64,000 bases of DNA from Paenibacillus sp. FSL M7-0420 (GCF_038002345.1 NZ_JBBOCJ010000001.1:6324001-6388000); one strand, 5' to 3'; positions 50,647-63,330 are shown, numbered from the stretch's first letter. Notes: generated from the sequence alone by a model not told the origin. Translations and numbers: made by a program.

Positions 50647-51312
50647 TTAACGAAGCCCCCGGACCTGCACCCCCTCTGTATCATCCAGCGTGATCTCACA
50701 AACAGCCGTCTTAATAGTTAGCGGATGCGGATAGGCTTCCTCCTGATCGGACATGAACCAGACCCGGCCCTGCTTCACAGCAATAATCAACCCATGCTCG
50801 TCACCGGCAGCAGCGAACTGGTTACTATAGTCCTGCCAAGGAACGATTCCTACCCGGGATAGTTTGAGCAGCGCCTCCTCTGCATCGGGTACAGGCAGAC
50901 CGATCTCACTTACACATAACAGACTGGCTGGACAAAAGGCTTCATTGGCGGAATTGTTCAGATTGTCCCGGGCAATCAGCTCTACAATATTACCTGCCGG
51001 ATCATAGAAATAGATGGAATCGGCATTCCAAGACTCGAAGTGCACAACCTCCTGGCCCTCATTAGGAATGACAGACACCTTAGGAGTAATCCACCGCAAC
51101 GCTTCATCTATCTGATTCTCAGGAATATTAAAAGCAAAATGATATTTCGGCTGTCTGCTTGGATCAGACTCATTGAAGGTTAGACTGGACTCGCCCGCTC
51201 GTACACTGAAGGATGCCCGATGTCCCTGGACTACCGTCAGCCCAAGAGTATTCTCATAAAAGTCCTTCATTCCCTGTAAGGAATGGGTCTGCATCTCTAC
51301 TTCTCTTATCAC
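50647..51312 (-). CDS. VOC (glyoxalase/dioxygenase) superfamily protein
   Basis: A 221-residue protein with an N-terminal VOC module (MKDFYENTLGLTVV; DSIYFYDPAGNIVELIARD) and a second, degenerate half containing 'EIGLPVPDAEEALLKL' and GDEHGLIIAV. Metal ligands typical of VOC enzymes are only partly evident (Glu in NIVELIAR). GTG start with AGAGGTG upstream. Single gene. Substrate unknown. Confidence 0.75.
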   Translation of the reverse strand: MIREVEMQTHSLQGMKDFYENTLGLTVVQGHRASFSVRAGESSLTFNESDPSRQPKYHFAFNIPENQIDEALRWITPKVSVIPNEGQEVVHFESWNADSIYFYDPAGNIVELIARDNLNNSANEAFCPASLLCVSEIGLPVPDAEEALLKLSRVGIVPWQDYSNQFAAAGDEHGLIIAVKQGRVWFMSDQEEAYPHPLTIKTAVCEITLDDTEGVQVRGLR

Positions 51313-51493
51313 TTAGGCTCACCTCTGTTTGTGGCATAACAGCCAGATCTTTGCTTCCATGGTATCCATGAAGAACATTGAAGTCAAACCCGCATCTGCA
51401 ACTTCTGTGCAGCATCCGCGTCCATAACAATATGGAAAATCTATCTATTCTCTGAAAACAATAGGACAATAGAACATTACAGGAGGTTTCTAT

Positions 51494-52873
51494 ATGCGCT
51501 ATATGGCAGCAATTGTGCTGGCGGCAGCTCTGCTCTCAGGGTGTCAGGGGGCAGACAAGGCTGGTGTGAACGGCTCTTCCCCATCCTCACCCGCAGAAGG
51601 GTCACCCACGGCTATGTCAGCCACACCTACCACTTCAGCACCTTCAAGCGAGGAGGAGCCGCTGCTCTATATTGAGCAATTGAAAGTGATCAGCGGCGGT
51701 GGACAACTGATACAAGTGAAGTCGAACAGCGATATCGATAAAAAATCATTGGAGCAAGCGATAAAGAATAGTCTGCAATCCAGTGACCCGGAGACTGAAT
51801 TCCGTTACACGCTGGAATGGGAGTCCCCGCGGTTTGTGCAAATCCGCCTGCATCTCGATGAGGGCAGTGTCTGGTCCGGGACGTTCAATCTGGACGAAGC
51901 CGTCACCACAGACGGGCGCAAGTATGCTAGTACAGAGCAGCCGTACCGTAACACGGTAGTGATCAGAGCTGGAGACGGCGAGGGCAGTCTGTTGTTCCAA
52001 GGCGTCACCTCCGGCACCCAGCGCGTAGTACCTGCCTGGAACACGGGCTGGATTAAGTCCATTCAGACCCGGGAATCGGTTGCACCCTCCTATCTGTTCT
52101 ACGGGCAGGAGAAGCATCATCTGGTGCACGCCCTGACAGGCGAGGCGCTGGAGATTCCGGTTTTTGCTCAGGAGAAGGATGCCTACGGCAATGACTATGG
52201 TTACCATGAGATGTATTCTGACCGCTTCTATGGGGATTTCACTTATATGATCTCGGGCAATAAGACGCTGTATCGTGTAGACCTGAAGGACTTCACCCGT
52301 ACGAAGCTTCATGTATTCAGCAAGCCGGTCTACGGCATGTCCTCCTCGCCTGACGGCAAGCGCATAGCTGTATTAACTGCCCATGACGAATACATTGGAC
52401 CTGGGGCGGATCTAACGGTGCTGGATCAGAAGGGGAAAATACTGCATTCGCAGCAGAACACCGCCTTCATCTCCCATAGTGACGGCTTCCTGTTCGTCTA
52501 TTCTCTGACTTGGGAGGACGATTCGCATCTGCTTCTTCCCGTAGACAGAAATGAGAAGAACCCGCTGGGCCAAAACCGGTACAGTACCGGAAGCGGAACC
52601 TCATCGGTTATGCAGGATGAGCGCATTACGGACCAGCTGAAGCAGGATCTCAAAGCTCATGAGCGGCAGCCGCATAATGACCTGTTGCTATCCGGGCTGA
52701 AGTGGTCACCGGACAACCGATTCGCAGCCTTCAAATCCGGCACAGGCGCCATTCAGGTGTACGACACACAGGAGCGGACCTTCACGTTCGTATCCGCAGG
52801 CACATTGCTGGGCTGGATGCCGGATGGAACGCTGGTCTGGGCGGATATTAAGGATCATGTGTATACCTTTTGA
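51494..52873 (+). CDS. Lipoprotein with beta-propeller-like C-terminal part
   Basis: A 459-residue lipoprotein with lipobox AALLSGC (Cys about residue 17) and a Ser/Pro/Thr-rich linker. Residues about 55-175 form an Ig-like or stalk region (EEPLLYIEQLKVISGGGQLI). The rest shows WD40/TolB-like blades: PVYGMSSSPDGKRIAVLTAH, LKWSPDNRFAAFKSGTGAIQ, GWMPDGTLVWADIK. AGGAGG precedes the ATG. No family name was recognised. Its stop directly abuts the stop of the converging methyltransferase gene, without a terminator. Confidence 0.7.
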   Translation: MRYMAAIVLAAALLSGCQGADKAGVNGSSPSSPAEGSPTAMSATPTTSAPSSEEEPLLYIEQLKVISGGGQLIQVKSNSDIDKKSLEQAIKNSLQSSDPETEFRYTLEWESPRFVQIRLHLDEGSVWSGTFNLDEAVTTDGRKYASTEQPYRNTVVIRAGDGEGSLLFQGVTSGTQRVVPAWNTGWIKSIQTRESVAPSYLFYGQEKHHLVHALTGEALEIPVFAQEKDAYGNDYGYHEMYSDRFYGDFTYMISGNKTLYRVDLKDFTRTKLHVFSKPVYGMSSSPDGKRIAVLTAHDEYIGPGADLTVLDQKGKILHSQQNTAFISHSDGFLFVYSLTWEDDSHLLLPVDRNEKNPLGQNRYSTGSGTSSVMQDERITDQLKQDLKAHERQPHNDLLLSGLKWSPDNRFAAFKSGTGAIQVYDTQERTFTFVSAGTLLGWMPDGTLVWADIKDHVYTF

Positions 52874-53629
52874 CTATACTTCTCCCCAAAAAATCTCAGT
52901 CTCATATTCAAATGGAACCACACCGCCCTGATTATGCCTGTCAAATATATTCTGCAGCTCTGTCATCATCGGATTGTAATTCGGATGTCCGGGAACAGGG
53001 CTATAGGAGGAGGATAACAGCCGGCCGCTCAGACCCTCGAAATCGAACTCCTGAGTCATTTCAAACTGGCTTTTATGCATCGTATTCTCTTTGAAAAAGG
53101 AGCGAAGCATCGCCTGAGAAATGTTTTTATGATTCACTTGTTCATAGTCGGTTCCGTAGGTGTGAAGCAGTTGATCGTACTCTTTACGAAATGAAGTACC
53201 GTGTGTAAGCCGGGAATTCCATATGAGTATGACTTTCCCGCCAGGCTGTAGTATTCTGCGGAACTCCGTTTGCGCGGCTGCTTGGTCAAACCAGTGAAAG
53301 GCCTGTGCACAAACAATAAAATCAACCGACTGATCCGGTAACCCGGTAGCTTCCGCAGACCCTGATCTGCTCTGAAAGCCCGGATGGCTGGATAATCTTT
53401 GCTCTGCGGCTTCACGCATGGCCTGATTGGGCTCGACCGCGATTACCTCGCTGCCGCGTTCCAGAAGCAGCTTGGACAGGCTTCCTGTGCCTGAACCGAT
53501 ATCTGCTATTTTACTGTTCGGGTGCAGACCAATATCGTTGTACAAATAATCAATAGCCGCTTGTGGATAGCTTGGGCGGTACTTCAAATAGGAATCGACC
53601 CGGTTCGAAAACCTTTCACCATTGTTCAT
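52874..53629 (-). CDS. Class I SAM-dependent methyltransferase
   Basis: A 251-residue cytoplasmic enzyme of the Methyltransf_11/UbiE-like group. Motif I is KIADIGSGTGSLSKLLLERG (residues about 40-59), with the acidic ribose ligand in VIAVEPNQAM, the post-motif DFIVCAQAFHWFDQ and PGGKVILIWNSR. The HWFD variant is typical of small-molecule methyltransferases. GAGAG precedes the ATG. Substrate unknown. Confidence 0.82.
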   Translation of the reverse strand: MNNGERFSNRVDSYLKYRPSYPQAAIDYLYNDIGLHPNSKIADIGSGTGSLSKLLLERGSEVIAVEPNQAMREAAEQRLSSHPGFQSRSGSAEATGLPDQSVDFIVCAQAFHWFDQAAAQTEFRRILQPGGKVILIWNSRLTHGTSFRKEYDQLLHTYGTDYEQVNHKNISQAMLRSFFKENTMHKSQFEMTQEFDFEGLSGRLLSSSYSPVPGHPNYNPMMTELQNIFDRHNQGGVVPFEYETEIFWGEV

Positions 53630-53715
53630 CGCTGTTCACTCTCCTATCTAGTTCGTAATCCAAGGATACCGATGAATTCCATATAATAATAGAGAAGTTT
53701 TCCAGATTTCATTAC

Positions 53716-53964
53716 CTATTTTGTTTTCTTCGGAAAACCGTATACGAATAGTATCACACCAATTAACGTAAGAATGGGCACAAAGATATTATCGAAGAAG
53801 CCTGCGATAGGAGTTTTAGGCTGGGCATCGTACATTTGCGCTTGGTATAACGCAGAAATTTCATAATTTCGAGCGATCAAAGTCCCGACACGTTCGATAG
53901 TGTAGATTAACGCGGCCGTAATCAGAAAGGCTGCCCCTAGTTTTCTGTATAAGTCGTTGCCCAT
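53716..53964 (-). CDS. Small two-segment membrane protein
   Basis: An 82-residue protein with membrane segments at about residues 9-29 and 58-77 and a hydrophilic loop (QMYDAQPKTP) between. GAGGAGG lies 12 nt before the ATG. No family was recognised. Monocistronic between the methyltransferase and the WG-repeat gene; no terminator is obvious. Confidence 0.55.
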   Translation of the reverse strand: MGNDLYRKLGAAFLITAALIYTIERVGTLIARNYEISALYQAQMYDAQPKTPIAGFFDNIFVPILTLIGVILFVYGFPKKTK

Positions 53965-54006
53965 GGAATATTATTGCCTCCTCTACCCTTGACTGATTTA
54001 GTTATG

Positions 54007-55116
54007 TTACGGTTTCACCACTCCGGCCGGAAGCCCGGAAGCCGGCGGCCAGACGATGGTTCCGCTGCGGTTCATGTACCCTCTGATTTCCTCGCGTGTA
54101 TCCGGAACCAGCAGGGTGATTTCCGCCAATTCACCGTTAAAATCAGCGGCCCAATAGAGTTGCGGCTTGACCACGAAGCGGCCGGAGGTATTAATATAGC
54201 CGTACCGCTGCCCCGGGCTGGCCGAAGCCAGACCGCCCTTAAACAACCCTCCGGCCGTAAATCCCTGGATGACTTTGGTGCCCTTCTTATTAATATAGAA
54301 GGTGACTCCATTGCGCTCGACGAACGCCAGTCCTTCCGAGAACGGCTGCGCCATGCTGAACTGCGGTTTGATCAGGTAATTGCCTTTTTTGTCGATGTAG
54401 CCGTATTTTCCGTTCACATACACGGCTGCCGCCCCGTCGGAAAACGGTGTGGCATAATCATACCGGGGCGTAATGCGAAGCTTGCCGGTAGTGTCGATAT
54501 AGCCGTATTTGCCGCCAACGGCAAGCGTAACGGCCGCCATGCCATCAGAGAAATCAGTCGTCGAGCTATACTGGTACGGAACGATAAGCTTGCCCTTTGT
54601 GTTAATGTACCCTGAGGCTTTGCCCATATTGACCCGGGCCAGACCTTCGGAGAAATTAAATGCCCGGACGTAGATTGGCTGTATGGCCACCTTGCCTTGA
54701 CTGTCGATATACCCGTACCGGGTCGCCTTAGCTCCACCAGCGGTCTGAATCTGCGCTGTATACAGGGCGCGGTCATTATACAGAATGCCGGCATCTCTCA
54801 GCTTATATTCGAACAGCTTGGTGCCTGCTGAACTGAAATAATATTGCTTTTTAGCCGCATGGTCCTCAACATACAGCGTTCCTCCAGGTACTCCTGAATA
54901 CCCGTATCCGTCATACACCGCTTCGATGACTACTGTGCCTTTGCCGTTGATGAAGCCGTATTTCCCGTTCACTTCAACCGGATACAATTGATCGGCCGTC
55001 TTCGCCTGCACAGTGCCCGCACTGGCGGCTTGAGCCTTATCCTGTGATGGACCCGCTATGCCTGCACTGAACACCATCGTCGTCATTAATAGGGTTAAAG
55101 CCAGCTTTTTAAACAC
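54007..55116 (-). CDS. Secreted WG-repeat protein
   Basis: A 369-residue protein with a signal peptide (about 1-33, cleavage near AQA-AS) and about eight WG-type beta repeats, each with the pattern (K/R)YGYI(D/N)xxGKxxIxPxY: GKYGFINGKGTVVIEAVY, RYGYIDSQGKVAIQPIY, KYGYIDTTGKLRITPRY, KYGYIDKKGNYLIKPQF, RYGYINTSGRFVVKPQLY and others. Such repeats form extracellular beta structures of unclear binding role. I chose the GTG at 55116 after AGGAGAG, since it places the signal peptide at the start; the frame is open further to 55191. Confidence 0.8.
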   Translation of the reverse strand: MFKKLALTLLMTTMVFSAGIAGPSQDKAQAASAGTVQAKTADQLYPVEVNGKYGFINGKGTVVIEAVYDGYGYSGVPGGTLYVEDHAAKKQYYFSSAGTKLFEYKLRDAGILYNDRALYTAQIQTAGGAKATRYGYIDSQGKVAIQPIYVRAFNFSEGLARVNMGKASGYINTKGKLIVPYQYSSTTDFSDGMAAVTLAVGGKYGYIDTTGKLRITPRYDYATPFSDGAAAVYVNGKYGYIDKKGNYLIKPQFSMAQPFSEGLAFVERNGVTFYINKKGTKVIQGFTAGGLFKGGLASASPGQRYGYINTSGRFVVKPQLYWAADFNGELAEITLLVPDTREEIRGYMNRSGTIVWPPASGLPAGVVKP

Positions 55117-55200
55117 CTGTGGTTCACTCTCCTCAGAGGCTATTCTCCATTCTTTAGTATAGACGGTGATTGTACCGGTTTTGTTGTGCATGATTTGGAA

Positions 55201-55232
55201 GAAAAAAAGAGGGCTGCCCCAAGCAGCCTCTC
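55201..55232 (-). terminator. Terminator of the beta-glucoside operon
   Basis: On the minus strand AGAGGCTGC-TTGG-GGCAGCCCTCT (one bulge) is followed by seven T, about 35 bp after the glycosidase stop. Confidence 0.82.
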
Positions 55233-55264
55233 GTGGCTACCGGGACAACCCTGTGTAATTACAA

Positions 55265-56686
<1,422 letters not shown>

Positions 56687-56698
56687 CTATGTCTTGTA

Positions 56699-58698
<2,000 letters not shown>

Positions 58699-58717
58699 AG
58701 ATTTAAGTTGTGACTCC

Positions 58718-58746
58718 AATATAGCGGAATAAGTAATCGTTTGCAA
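58718..58746 (-). promoter_or_regulatory. bglP promoter with overlapping cre site
   Basis: On the minus strand TTGCAA (58741-58746) and TATATT (58718-58723) are 17 bp apart. TTGCAAACGATTACT (58732-58746) matches the cre consensus WTGNAANCGNWNNCW exactly and overlaps the -35, so CcpA would repress in the presence of glucose. Confidence 0.8.
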
Positions 58747-58765
58747 GCCCTTTTTGAATTCCTTT

Positions 58766-59623
58766 TTAATCCAACGGGTCCATATCTCTTGAGGTAACGC
58801 GCTGAATATGAATCGTCAGATAGACCTTCTCGTCAATGGACATGGCATTCCCGTACGTCTCCTCCAGATAGCGGTTGATCTTGCCCGTACACGCAAAAGC
58901 CTGCGGAAATTTCACCTTAATCTGATCGTACAAGAAGTTGTCGCCTAATGCGGACCGCTCTTGTTCCCCGCTGATCATGCGCTGGAGGAAGTACTGGAGG
59001 TGGGTTAAGAACCGGGAATAATTGAACGAATTCTCATTGAGCTTAACCTGGTATTCCTCTGTCAAAATGCTGAAGATATCGCTCATCGCCTTGGTCACCT
59101 CAACCGTCCGCTGCATCTCCTGCCCATCCTGACGGGCATTCACGAAATGCATCGCAATAAAGCTCGCCTCATCCTGATCCATCTCGATGTCAAAATGCTT
59201 GCGGATCAGGCTTAGCGCCTGCACTCCGATAGCGAACTCCTTGGGGTAGAACTTCTTGATCTGCCAGAACAGCGCGTTCTTTAGATTCATCGCCTTCCGG
59301 TAGCGGGCAATCGCAAAATGAATATGGTCAATTAACGTAATATAGATATTGTCGTTGAAGATGTCACCCATCTCCGCCTTAGCGTGAGCAATAATCTCAT
59401 CGGCCAGCGAGAAATATTCAGCAGACGTCTCCCCGATCAGATCAATCAATTTACGCGGAACCTTCTCAGGCTTCAGCATGAAGGTCTTCTCAATCCGTTC
59501 CTCTTCGACCCGCTGCCCCGCCTTCTTTTTAAAGCCTAATCCGTTCCCAATGACAACGTATTCATGTCCGACCTGATCTTCAGCCCGAATCACATTGTTA
59601 TTGAAAATCTGCCGGATAATCAT
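58766..59623 (-). CDS. licT: BglG/LicT-family transcription antiterminator
   Basis: A 285-residue RNA-binding regulator. The N-terminal CAT domain (MIIRQIFNNNVIRAED, VIGNGLGFKKKAG) binds the RAT, and two PRD domains (about residues 65-170 and 175-285) carry the conserved His residues phosphorylated by HPr and the EII (DHIHFAIAR; IAMHFVNARQDG; YLTIHIQRV). It lies 190 bp upstream of bglP in the same direction and has its own GAGGTG site. No RAT precedes licT itself. Confidence 0.94.
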   Translation of the reverse strand: MIIRQIFNNNVIRAEDQVGHEYVVIGNGLGFKKKAGQRVEEERIEKTFMLKPEKVPRKLIDLIGETSAEYFSLADEIIAHAKAEMGDIFNDNIYITLIDHIHFAIARYRKAMNLKNALFWQIKKFYPKEFAIGVQALSLIRKHFDIEMDQDEASFIAMHFVNARQDGQEMQRTVEVTKAMSDIFSILTEEYQVKLNENSFNYSRFLTHLQYFLQRMISGEQERSALGDNFLYDQIKVKFPQAFACTGKINRYLEETYGNAMSIDEKVYLTIHIQRVTSRDMDPLD

Positions 59624-59712
59624 GGTGCTTCACCTCTTCTGTATATCTCCCTGAAAATATATCCTAAGATAACACAGTGGTGTTAGAAAAGACAAGGGGT
59701 GGGGGCTTCTGT

Positions 59713-60045
59713 TCATTTGGAACGTATTGGTACTAAAATGGTAGCCACGAATTGAACCAATAGGATCGGGAAAAATACGTTCCAAATACTAGGAATAGTT
59801 GCAATGGCAAAATAGAAGGAATAGGGTGCCAGCCAGACCAACGAAATGGCCATAAGTAAGCGAAGACCACGCCAGATTGAAATAGCCATGACGGCTGAAG
59901 GTACTATGAGCATGAGGACCACAACCACTTGTGTGCTGATGGTTACCACCTGATCACTGTATGGATTAAAAAACAGAAACAGGAAACTTAGTCCAATACC
60001 CAGCAGCGATAAGAAAAAGGCCGACCACTTCACCCCTGGACTCAT
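59713..60045 (-). CDS. Small multi-spanning membrane protein
   Basis: A 110-residue protein made almost entirely of four hydrophobic segments (SAFFLSLLGIGLSFLFLFF; VVVVLMLIVPSAVMAISI; LMAISLVWLAPYSFYFAI; VFFPILLVQFVATILV). The ATG at 60045 is 8 nt after GGAGG. It starts 16 bp after the stalk-domain gene on the same strand and may be cotranscribed. No family was recognised. Confidence 0.6.
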   Translation of the reverse strand: MSPGVKWSAFFLSLLGIGLSFLFLFFNPYSDQVVTISTQVVVVLMLIVPSAVMAISIWRGLRLLMAISLVWLAPYSFYFAIATIPSIWNVFFPILLVQFVATILVPIRSK

Positions 60046-60061
60046 ATGCCTCACCTCCTGT

Positions 60062-60937
60062 TCACTGTGGATGATAATCAGAGAAGCCCGAAATCAGAAC
60101 TCTAGACCCCTTGGTGACGCTATCCACCTTCCAAGTTCCGTTCGCGAATATTAGCGAGACTGTCCGATCTTCTGCATATTGATCTTCACCTGTAAGACCA
60201 TTCGCTATTATTACAGATTGTGAAAGTGTGGCAGAATTCTTACTGGTATAAATAGGTGAAGTGACAGGCGTTTCATAAGTACCCGCTGTTTTCAATCCTT
60301 TGTTCTGAGTAATAGACTTCATTAATTTATCCGTGAAGTACGGTTTAAAGGTTGAATTTACATTCTTAATTGAAGATACATTTGAGGCTTGATTTAATTT
60401 ATCAGATAGAAGTTTCAAACGTGCTTCAGAAACTTTATTCTTTTCAGGAATTTGAATAGATGGGGTCTCCATATTAACAACCAATCCTTTGTTGCCCGCT
60501 GTTACTGTTGCTTGTTTAGACAGTTGATTCCACACTACCGTTGCTCCTAACGACTGACTAACAAAACGAAGAGGGACATAAGTTGTTCCTTTGATGACTT
60601 GTGTTGCAGTATCCAAATCGACATATTTTCGTGACGGTGTATCTGGAGTTTCACTCGATGGAGCAGATTCAATAATCACACGTTTGAAATTTGCTGCAAG
60701 CCATATCGTCGAATTGCCGTTTTTGATTTTAACAACTTTATCTGTTTGAAACCATTCCAAGCTTGCGCCAAGATTTTCGGAGACAGCACGTAAGGGAATT
60801 ATGACTCGTCCGTTGTTTATTTGACCATTGTTAATCGTTGTAGATGTTTGTGCCTCAGCCGCATAACTAGACCCTGTTGTTAAAGGCAGTAAAAGAAGTA
60901 CGGATGAAAGCAATGCAATTGTCCATTTTTTCATCAT
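60062..60937 (-). CDS. Secreted protein with copper-amine-oxidase N-terminal-like (stalk) domain
   Basis: A 291-residue exported protein: signal peptide (about 1-26), then a stalk domain with the typical NGRVIIPLRAVSENLGASLEW and GTTYVPLRFVSQSLGATVVW repeats (about residues 45-150), which in Paenibacillus is a common cell-surface module. The C-terminal 140 residues are unassigned, with a repeat-poor alpha/beta look. It is more AT-rich than the bgl operon. GGAGG precedes the first of two ATGs. Function unknown. Confidence 0.78.
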   Translation of the reverse strand: MMKKWTIALLSSVLLLLPLTTGSSYAAEAQTSTTINNGQINNGRVIIPLRAVSENLGASLEWFQTDKVVKIKNGNSTIWLAANFKRVIIESAPSSETPDTPSRKYVDLDTATQVIKGTTYVPLRFVSQSLGATVVWNQLSKQATVTAGNKGLVVNMETPSIQIPEKNKVSEARLKLLSDKLNQASNVSSIKNVNSTFKPYFTDKLMKSITQNKGLKTAGTYETPVTSPIYTSKNSATLSQSVIIANGLTGEDQYAEDRTVSLIFANGTWKVDSVTKGSRVLISGFSDYHPQ

Positions 60938-61017
60938 AATATTTCCTCCTCTTAAATAATTCACCACAAATTACTCTCTCGCATCTGATTTCTCTAAGAA
61001 AATACAATTCAGTCAAA

Positions 61018-61076
61018 CAAAAACTCCCCATTTAGCAACAGGATTTATTAGTTCACCTGTTTACCGTGTGGGGAGT
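61018..61076 (-). terminator. CTCCCCA-type terminator, copy 1
   Basis: On the minus strand CTCCCCA pairs with TGGGGAG, with an inner AACAGGTG...CCTGTT pairing, followed by TTTTTG. It lies 33 bp after the VOC gene stop. The element at 63272-63330 is a relative. Confidence 0.75.
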
Positions 61077-61108
61077 AATTAACTTACAGTAATATGGTAT
61101 TAATGGAA

Positions 61109-61477
61109 TCAGCCTTTACTATGAAGAGTAATCAGGTAACCGTCCGGATCAGCAAAGGTAAAGGTACGTCCGAAGGGGCCGTCGATGGGTGCGGATGTAA
61201 TTTTGACGCCTGCTGCTGCGAGTTTATCGTGAATGACTTGCGTATCTGGGGCATAGAGCCATAGCGCAACTCCAAGTCCAGGCTGAGTCCGCGTACTGAG
61301 CTCGACTCCCGGCATGAGGTCACGAAGTGCAAATGCAATAGGCTTGGTGTCAAAAACCACCGCATGAGGCGGGCCCGCCTGTGAACGGACGAGTCCAAGA
61401 TAGTGTTGATAAAATTCAGCAGAGCCTTCAAGATCCCTGACCTGAAGTGAGATGAAATCGGGTCCAATGACTGACAT
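61109..61477 (-). CDS. VOC-family (glyoxalase/bleomycin-resistance-like) protein
   Basis: A 122-residue single VOC module: FISLQVRDLEGSAEFYQHYL at the N-terminus and RTFTFADPDGYLITLHS at the C-terminus. A Glu metal ligand expected in the last strand is replaced by the T/L context of YLITLH, so enzymatic activity is doubtful. GGAGG precedes the ATG. Possible roles are antibiotic binding or small-molecule lyase activity; substrate unknown. Confidence 0.8.
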   Translation of the reverse strand: MSVIGPDFISLQVRDLEGSAEFYQHYLGLVRSQAGPPHAVVFDTKPIAFALRDLMPGVELSTRTQPGLGVALWLYAPDTQVIHDKLAAAGVKITSAPIDGPFGRTFTFADPDGYLITLHSKG

Positions 61478-61550
61478 AATAGCCTCCTAATATTCGCGTT
61501 TGTAGGTTAATATAGTCTTCATTATACCCACCCTTCCTGACAGCGTTATG

Positions 61551-62294
61551 TCAGTAGCTGATGTTATACATTATCGCACTATACAGAAAATCTGCCGCCC
61601 CCTCTTTAAATTGATTGAAATAGCTGTTGAACCGGGCATCGTATTTGTAATTATGGGCTATACAAGCAAGCAGCTCCGCATCACATGGCATGAATTGCAT
61701 TAAAATGCTTTTCCATTCCTCAATCAACTGCTGGACTTCAGCGGAGGAAGGTTCCTGACCGGAACAAGCCACAATGCGCTTGAATATTTCCTCAAAACCG
61801 GAGAAGTACCTCGATTGATCCTCTGCCGACATCTTGGCCATCGCTTCATCATAGGCTTGGTATGCCTCTGTTTCGCCATAAATGAGTTCTGCCTCATTCG
61901 CATACTGTTCCTTCAAAGGCAGGATAGAAGAATGGTCGAAAATACGCAAAGTACTGACATCATTCCCAGAGACATATTCATCCAGAGCCGTCATGATATT
62001 TTCCAGCCTTTGTTTTTTTGCGAATAACGTTTGCCTGTGTTTCTGCAATACTTGCTTCTGTTCTTCCCGGGTCAGCTTTACAATGTCCGCAATTTCTTTC
62101 AGGGAAAAATCCATTTCCTTCAAGATTAGGATCGTTTGCAGTTTCTCCAGGCTGCTGCGGTCATATAAGCGATAACCTTTTTCCGTTAGCTGGGCAGGTT
62201 TAAATAAACCGATTTTATCGTAGAAATGCAGGGACCGGGCCGTAATGCCTGTAATCCGCACTATATCTTTAACCGCTAATAATGGTTTCTTCAT
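61551..62294 (-). CDS. MerR-family regulator with TipAS-like ligand domain
   Basis: A 247-residue activator. The N-terminal MerR helix-turn-helix (LLAVKDIVRITGITARSLHF, YDKIGLFKPA, GYRLYD) and dimer helix are followed by a TipAS-like all-helical domain (about residues 120-247) that in TipA binds thiopeptide antibiotics. Its start lies inside the upstream gene, with a 26-bp overlap, so translation is coupled. It may respond to a toxic compound. The target promoter is not evident. Confidence 0.85.
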   Translation of the reverse strand: MKKPLLAVKDIVRITGITARSLHFYDKIGLFKPAQLTEKGYRLYDRSSLEKLQTILILKEMDFSLKEIADIVKLTREEQKQVLQKHRQTLFAKKQRLENIMTALDEYVSGNDVSTLRIFDHSSILPLKEQYANEAELIYGETEAYQAYDEAMAKMSAEDQSRYFSGFEEIFKRIVACSGQEPSSAEVQQLIEEWKSILMQFMPCDAELLACIAHNYKYDARFNSYFNQFKEGAADFLYSAIMYNISY

Positions 62295-63198
62295 CCCAGA
62301 ATCCCTTTGCTTCTTCCAGTATTTGCGCAGCAGGCATTATGGTGGCCTCCCAAATTGTCTTGCCGGTTTTTCTCAAGTAATACTTGATTAAATGATACCC
62401 GCACGCGTAACCAGCACTGTAGGGCATATTGACCGGCTGAAAGTTCTGAAGCTCTGCCAGCTCGTCACCATAAAGATACGGGGCAAATTGATGAAATCCG
62501 GTTAGTTGAAGCTGCTCGCGGAGCACGGGCTTAATACGCCTGTTAAGGGGTTCCGTATCGGTTCTCGTTACCCACGGTCCCAGCAATTCTTCACCAAACA
62601 GGGAGGTAGCATAGTTTTCAGCCAATCCTTCACTTACAATAAGCTCGCCCAGATCAACCGTGTGGTCCCACTGAATGTATTGATAGCGGACATTATGACT
62701 GCATTCATGCGCCAGCGCTGCCTTCATTCGGGAAATATTATGCTCATTGGGCAAAAGCGTAATCCAGATAAACCCGGGAATCCCCCCAAAGCCGCTATAC
62801 CCTTCGTTTATAGTCAAAGCACGATTCTCCGGATTTCCCAGTTGCACAGTGAATAAATAATCAGATACAGGAAGACTTATTCCATGTTCAATAAATTGAC
62901 GGAGACTTGTGGTTACGGCTTGCTCACACCCGGACCAGAACGAATCCGCAGAGATCCACTCGACCTCAGGTAAAATATTCGGGGTCATCTGATCAGGTGC
63001 CCGGTTCATCATACCACTATTAAACGAAATCGCGTCAAAACCATTTGCTTCTTCAGCTCTAAAGGGAATCTGTTGAATTTGCCATTGTTTCATAAAGGGA
63101 GCCAACATTTCCTGCCGGAATAACTCCAGCTTGTCCTCTGGCGGGGCTTGAATCACCTGTTGATAAATGTAGTCTGAACGCAGTGCTGTAATATTCAT
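62269..63198 (-). CDS. DUF2268-type predicted zinc protease
   Basis: A 309-residue soluble protein. The metal site ALAHECSHNVRY (HExxH form HECSH) near residue 165, a downstream Glu in SEGLAENYATSLF, and the C-terminal 'PYSAGYACGYHLIKYYLRK' match the DUF2268 putative Zn-dependent protease family of Bacillales. The ribosome site is weak. It is coupled to the MerR-type regulator by overlap, which is an unusual pairing, so one may act on or sense the other (inference). Confidence 0.72.
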   Translation of the reverse strand: MNITALRSDYIYQQVIQAPPEDKLELFRQEMLAPFMKQWQIQQIPFRAEEANGFDAISFNSGMMNRAPDQMTPNILPEVEWISADSFWSGCEQAVTTSLRQFIEHGISLPVSDYLFTVQLGNPENRALTINEGYSGFGGIPGFIWITLLPNEHNISRMKAALAHECSHNVRYQYIQWDHTVDLGELIVSEGLAENYATSLFGEELLGPWVTRTDTEPLNRRIKPVLREQLQLTGFHQFAPYLYGDELAELQNFQPVNMPYSAGYACGYHLIKYYLRKTGKTIWEATIMPAAQILEEAKGFWDEETIISG

Positions 63199-63271
63199 CT
63201 TGTCACGTCCCGTCTTCTGTTCTTACCGTGAATTATGCACTATGACGCAACGTCATAGTCAAGCACATAGC

Positions 63272-63330
63272 AAAAACTCCCCATACAGTTAACAGGTTTA
63301 ACCATCTCACCTGCCTGCCATGTGGGGAGT
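63272..63330 (-). terminator. CTCCCCA-type terminator, copy 2
   Basis: On the minus strand CTCCCCA...AGGTG...CCTGTT...TGGGGAG is followed by TTTTTG, 36 bp after the kinase gene stop. It is clearly related to the terminator at 61018-61076. Confidence 0.78.
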
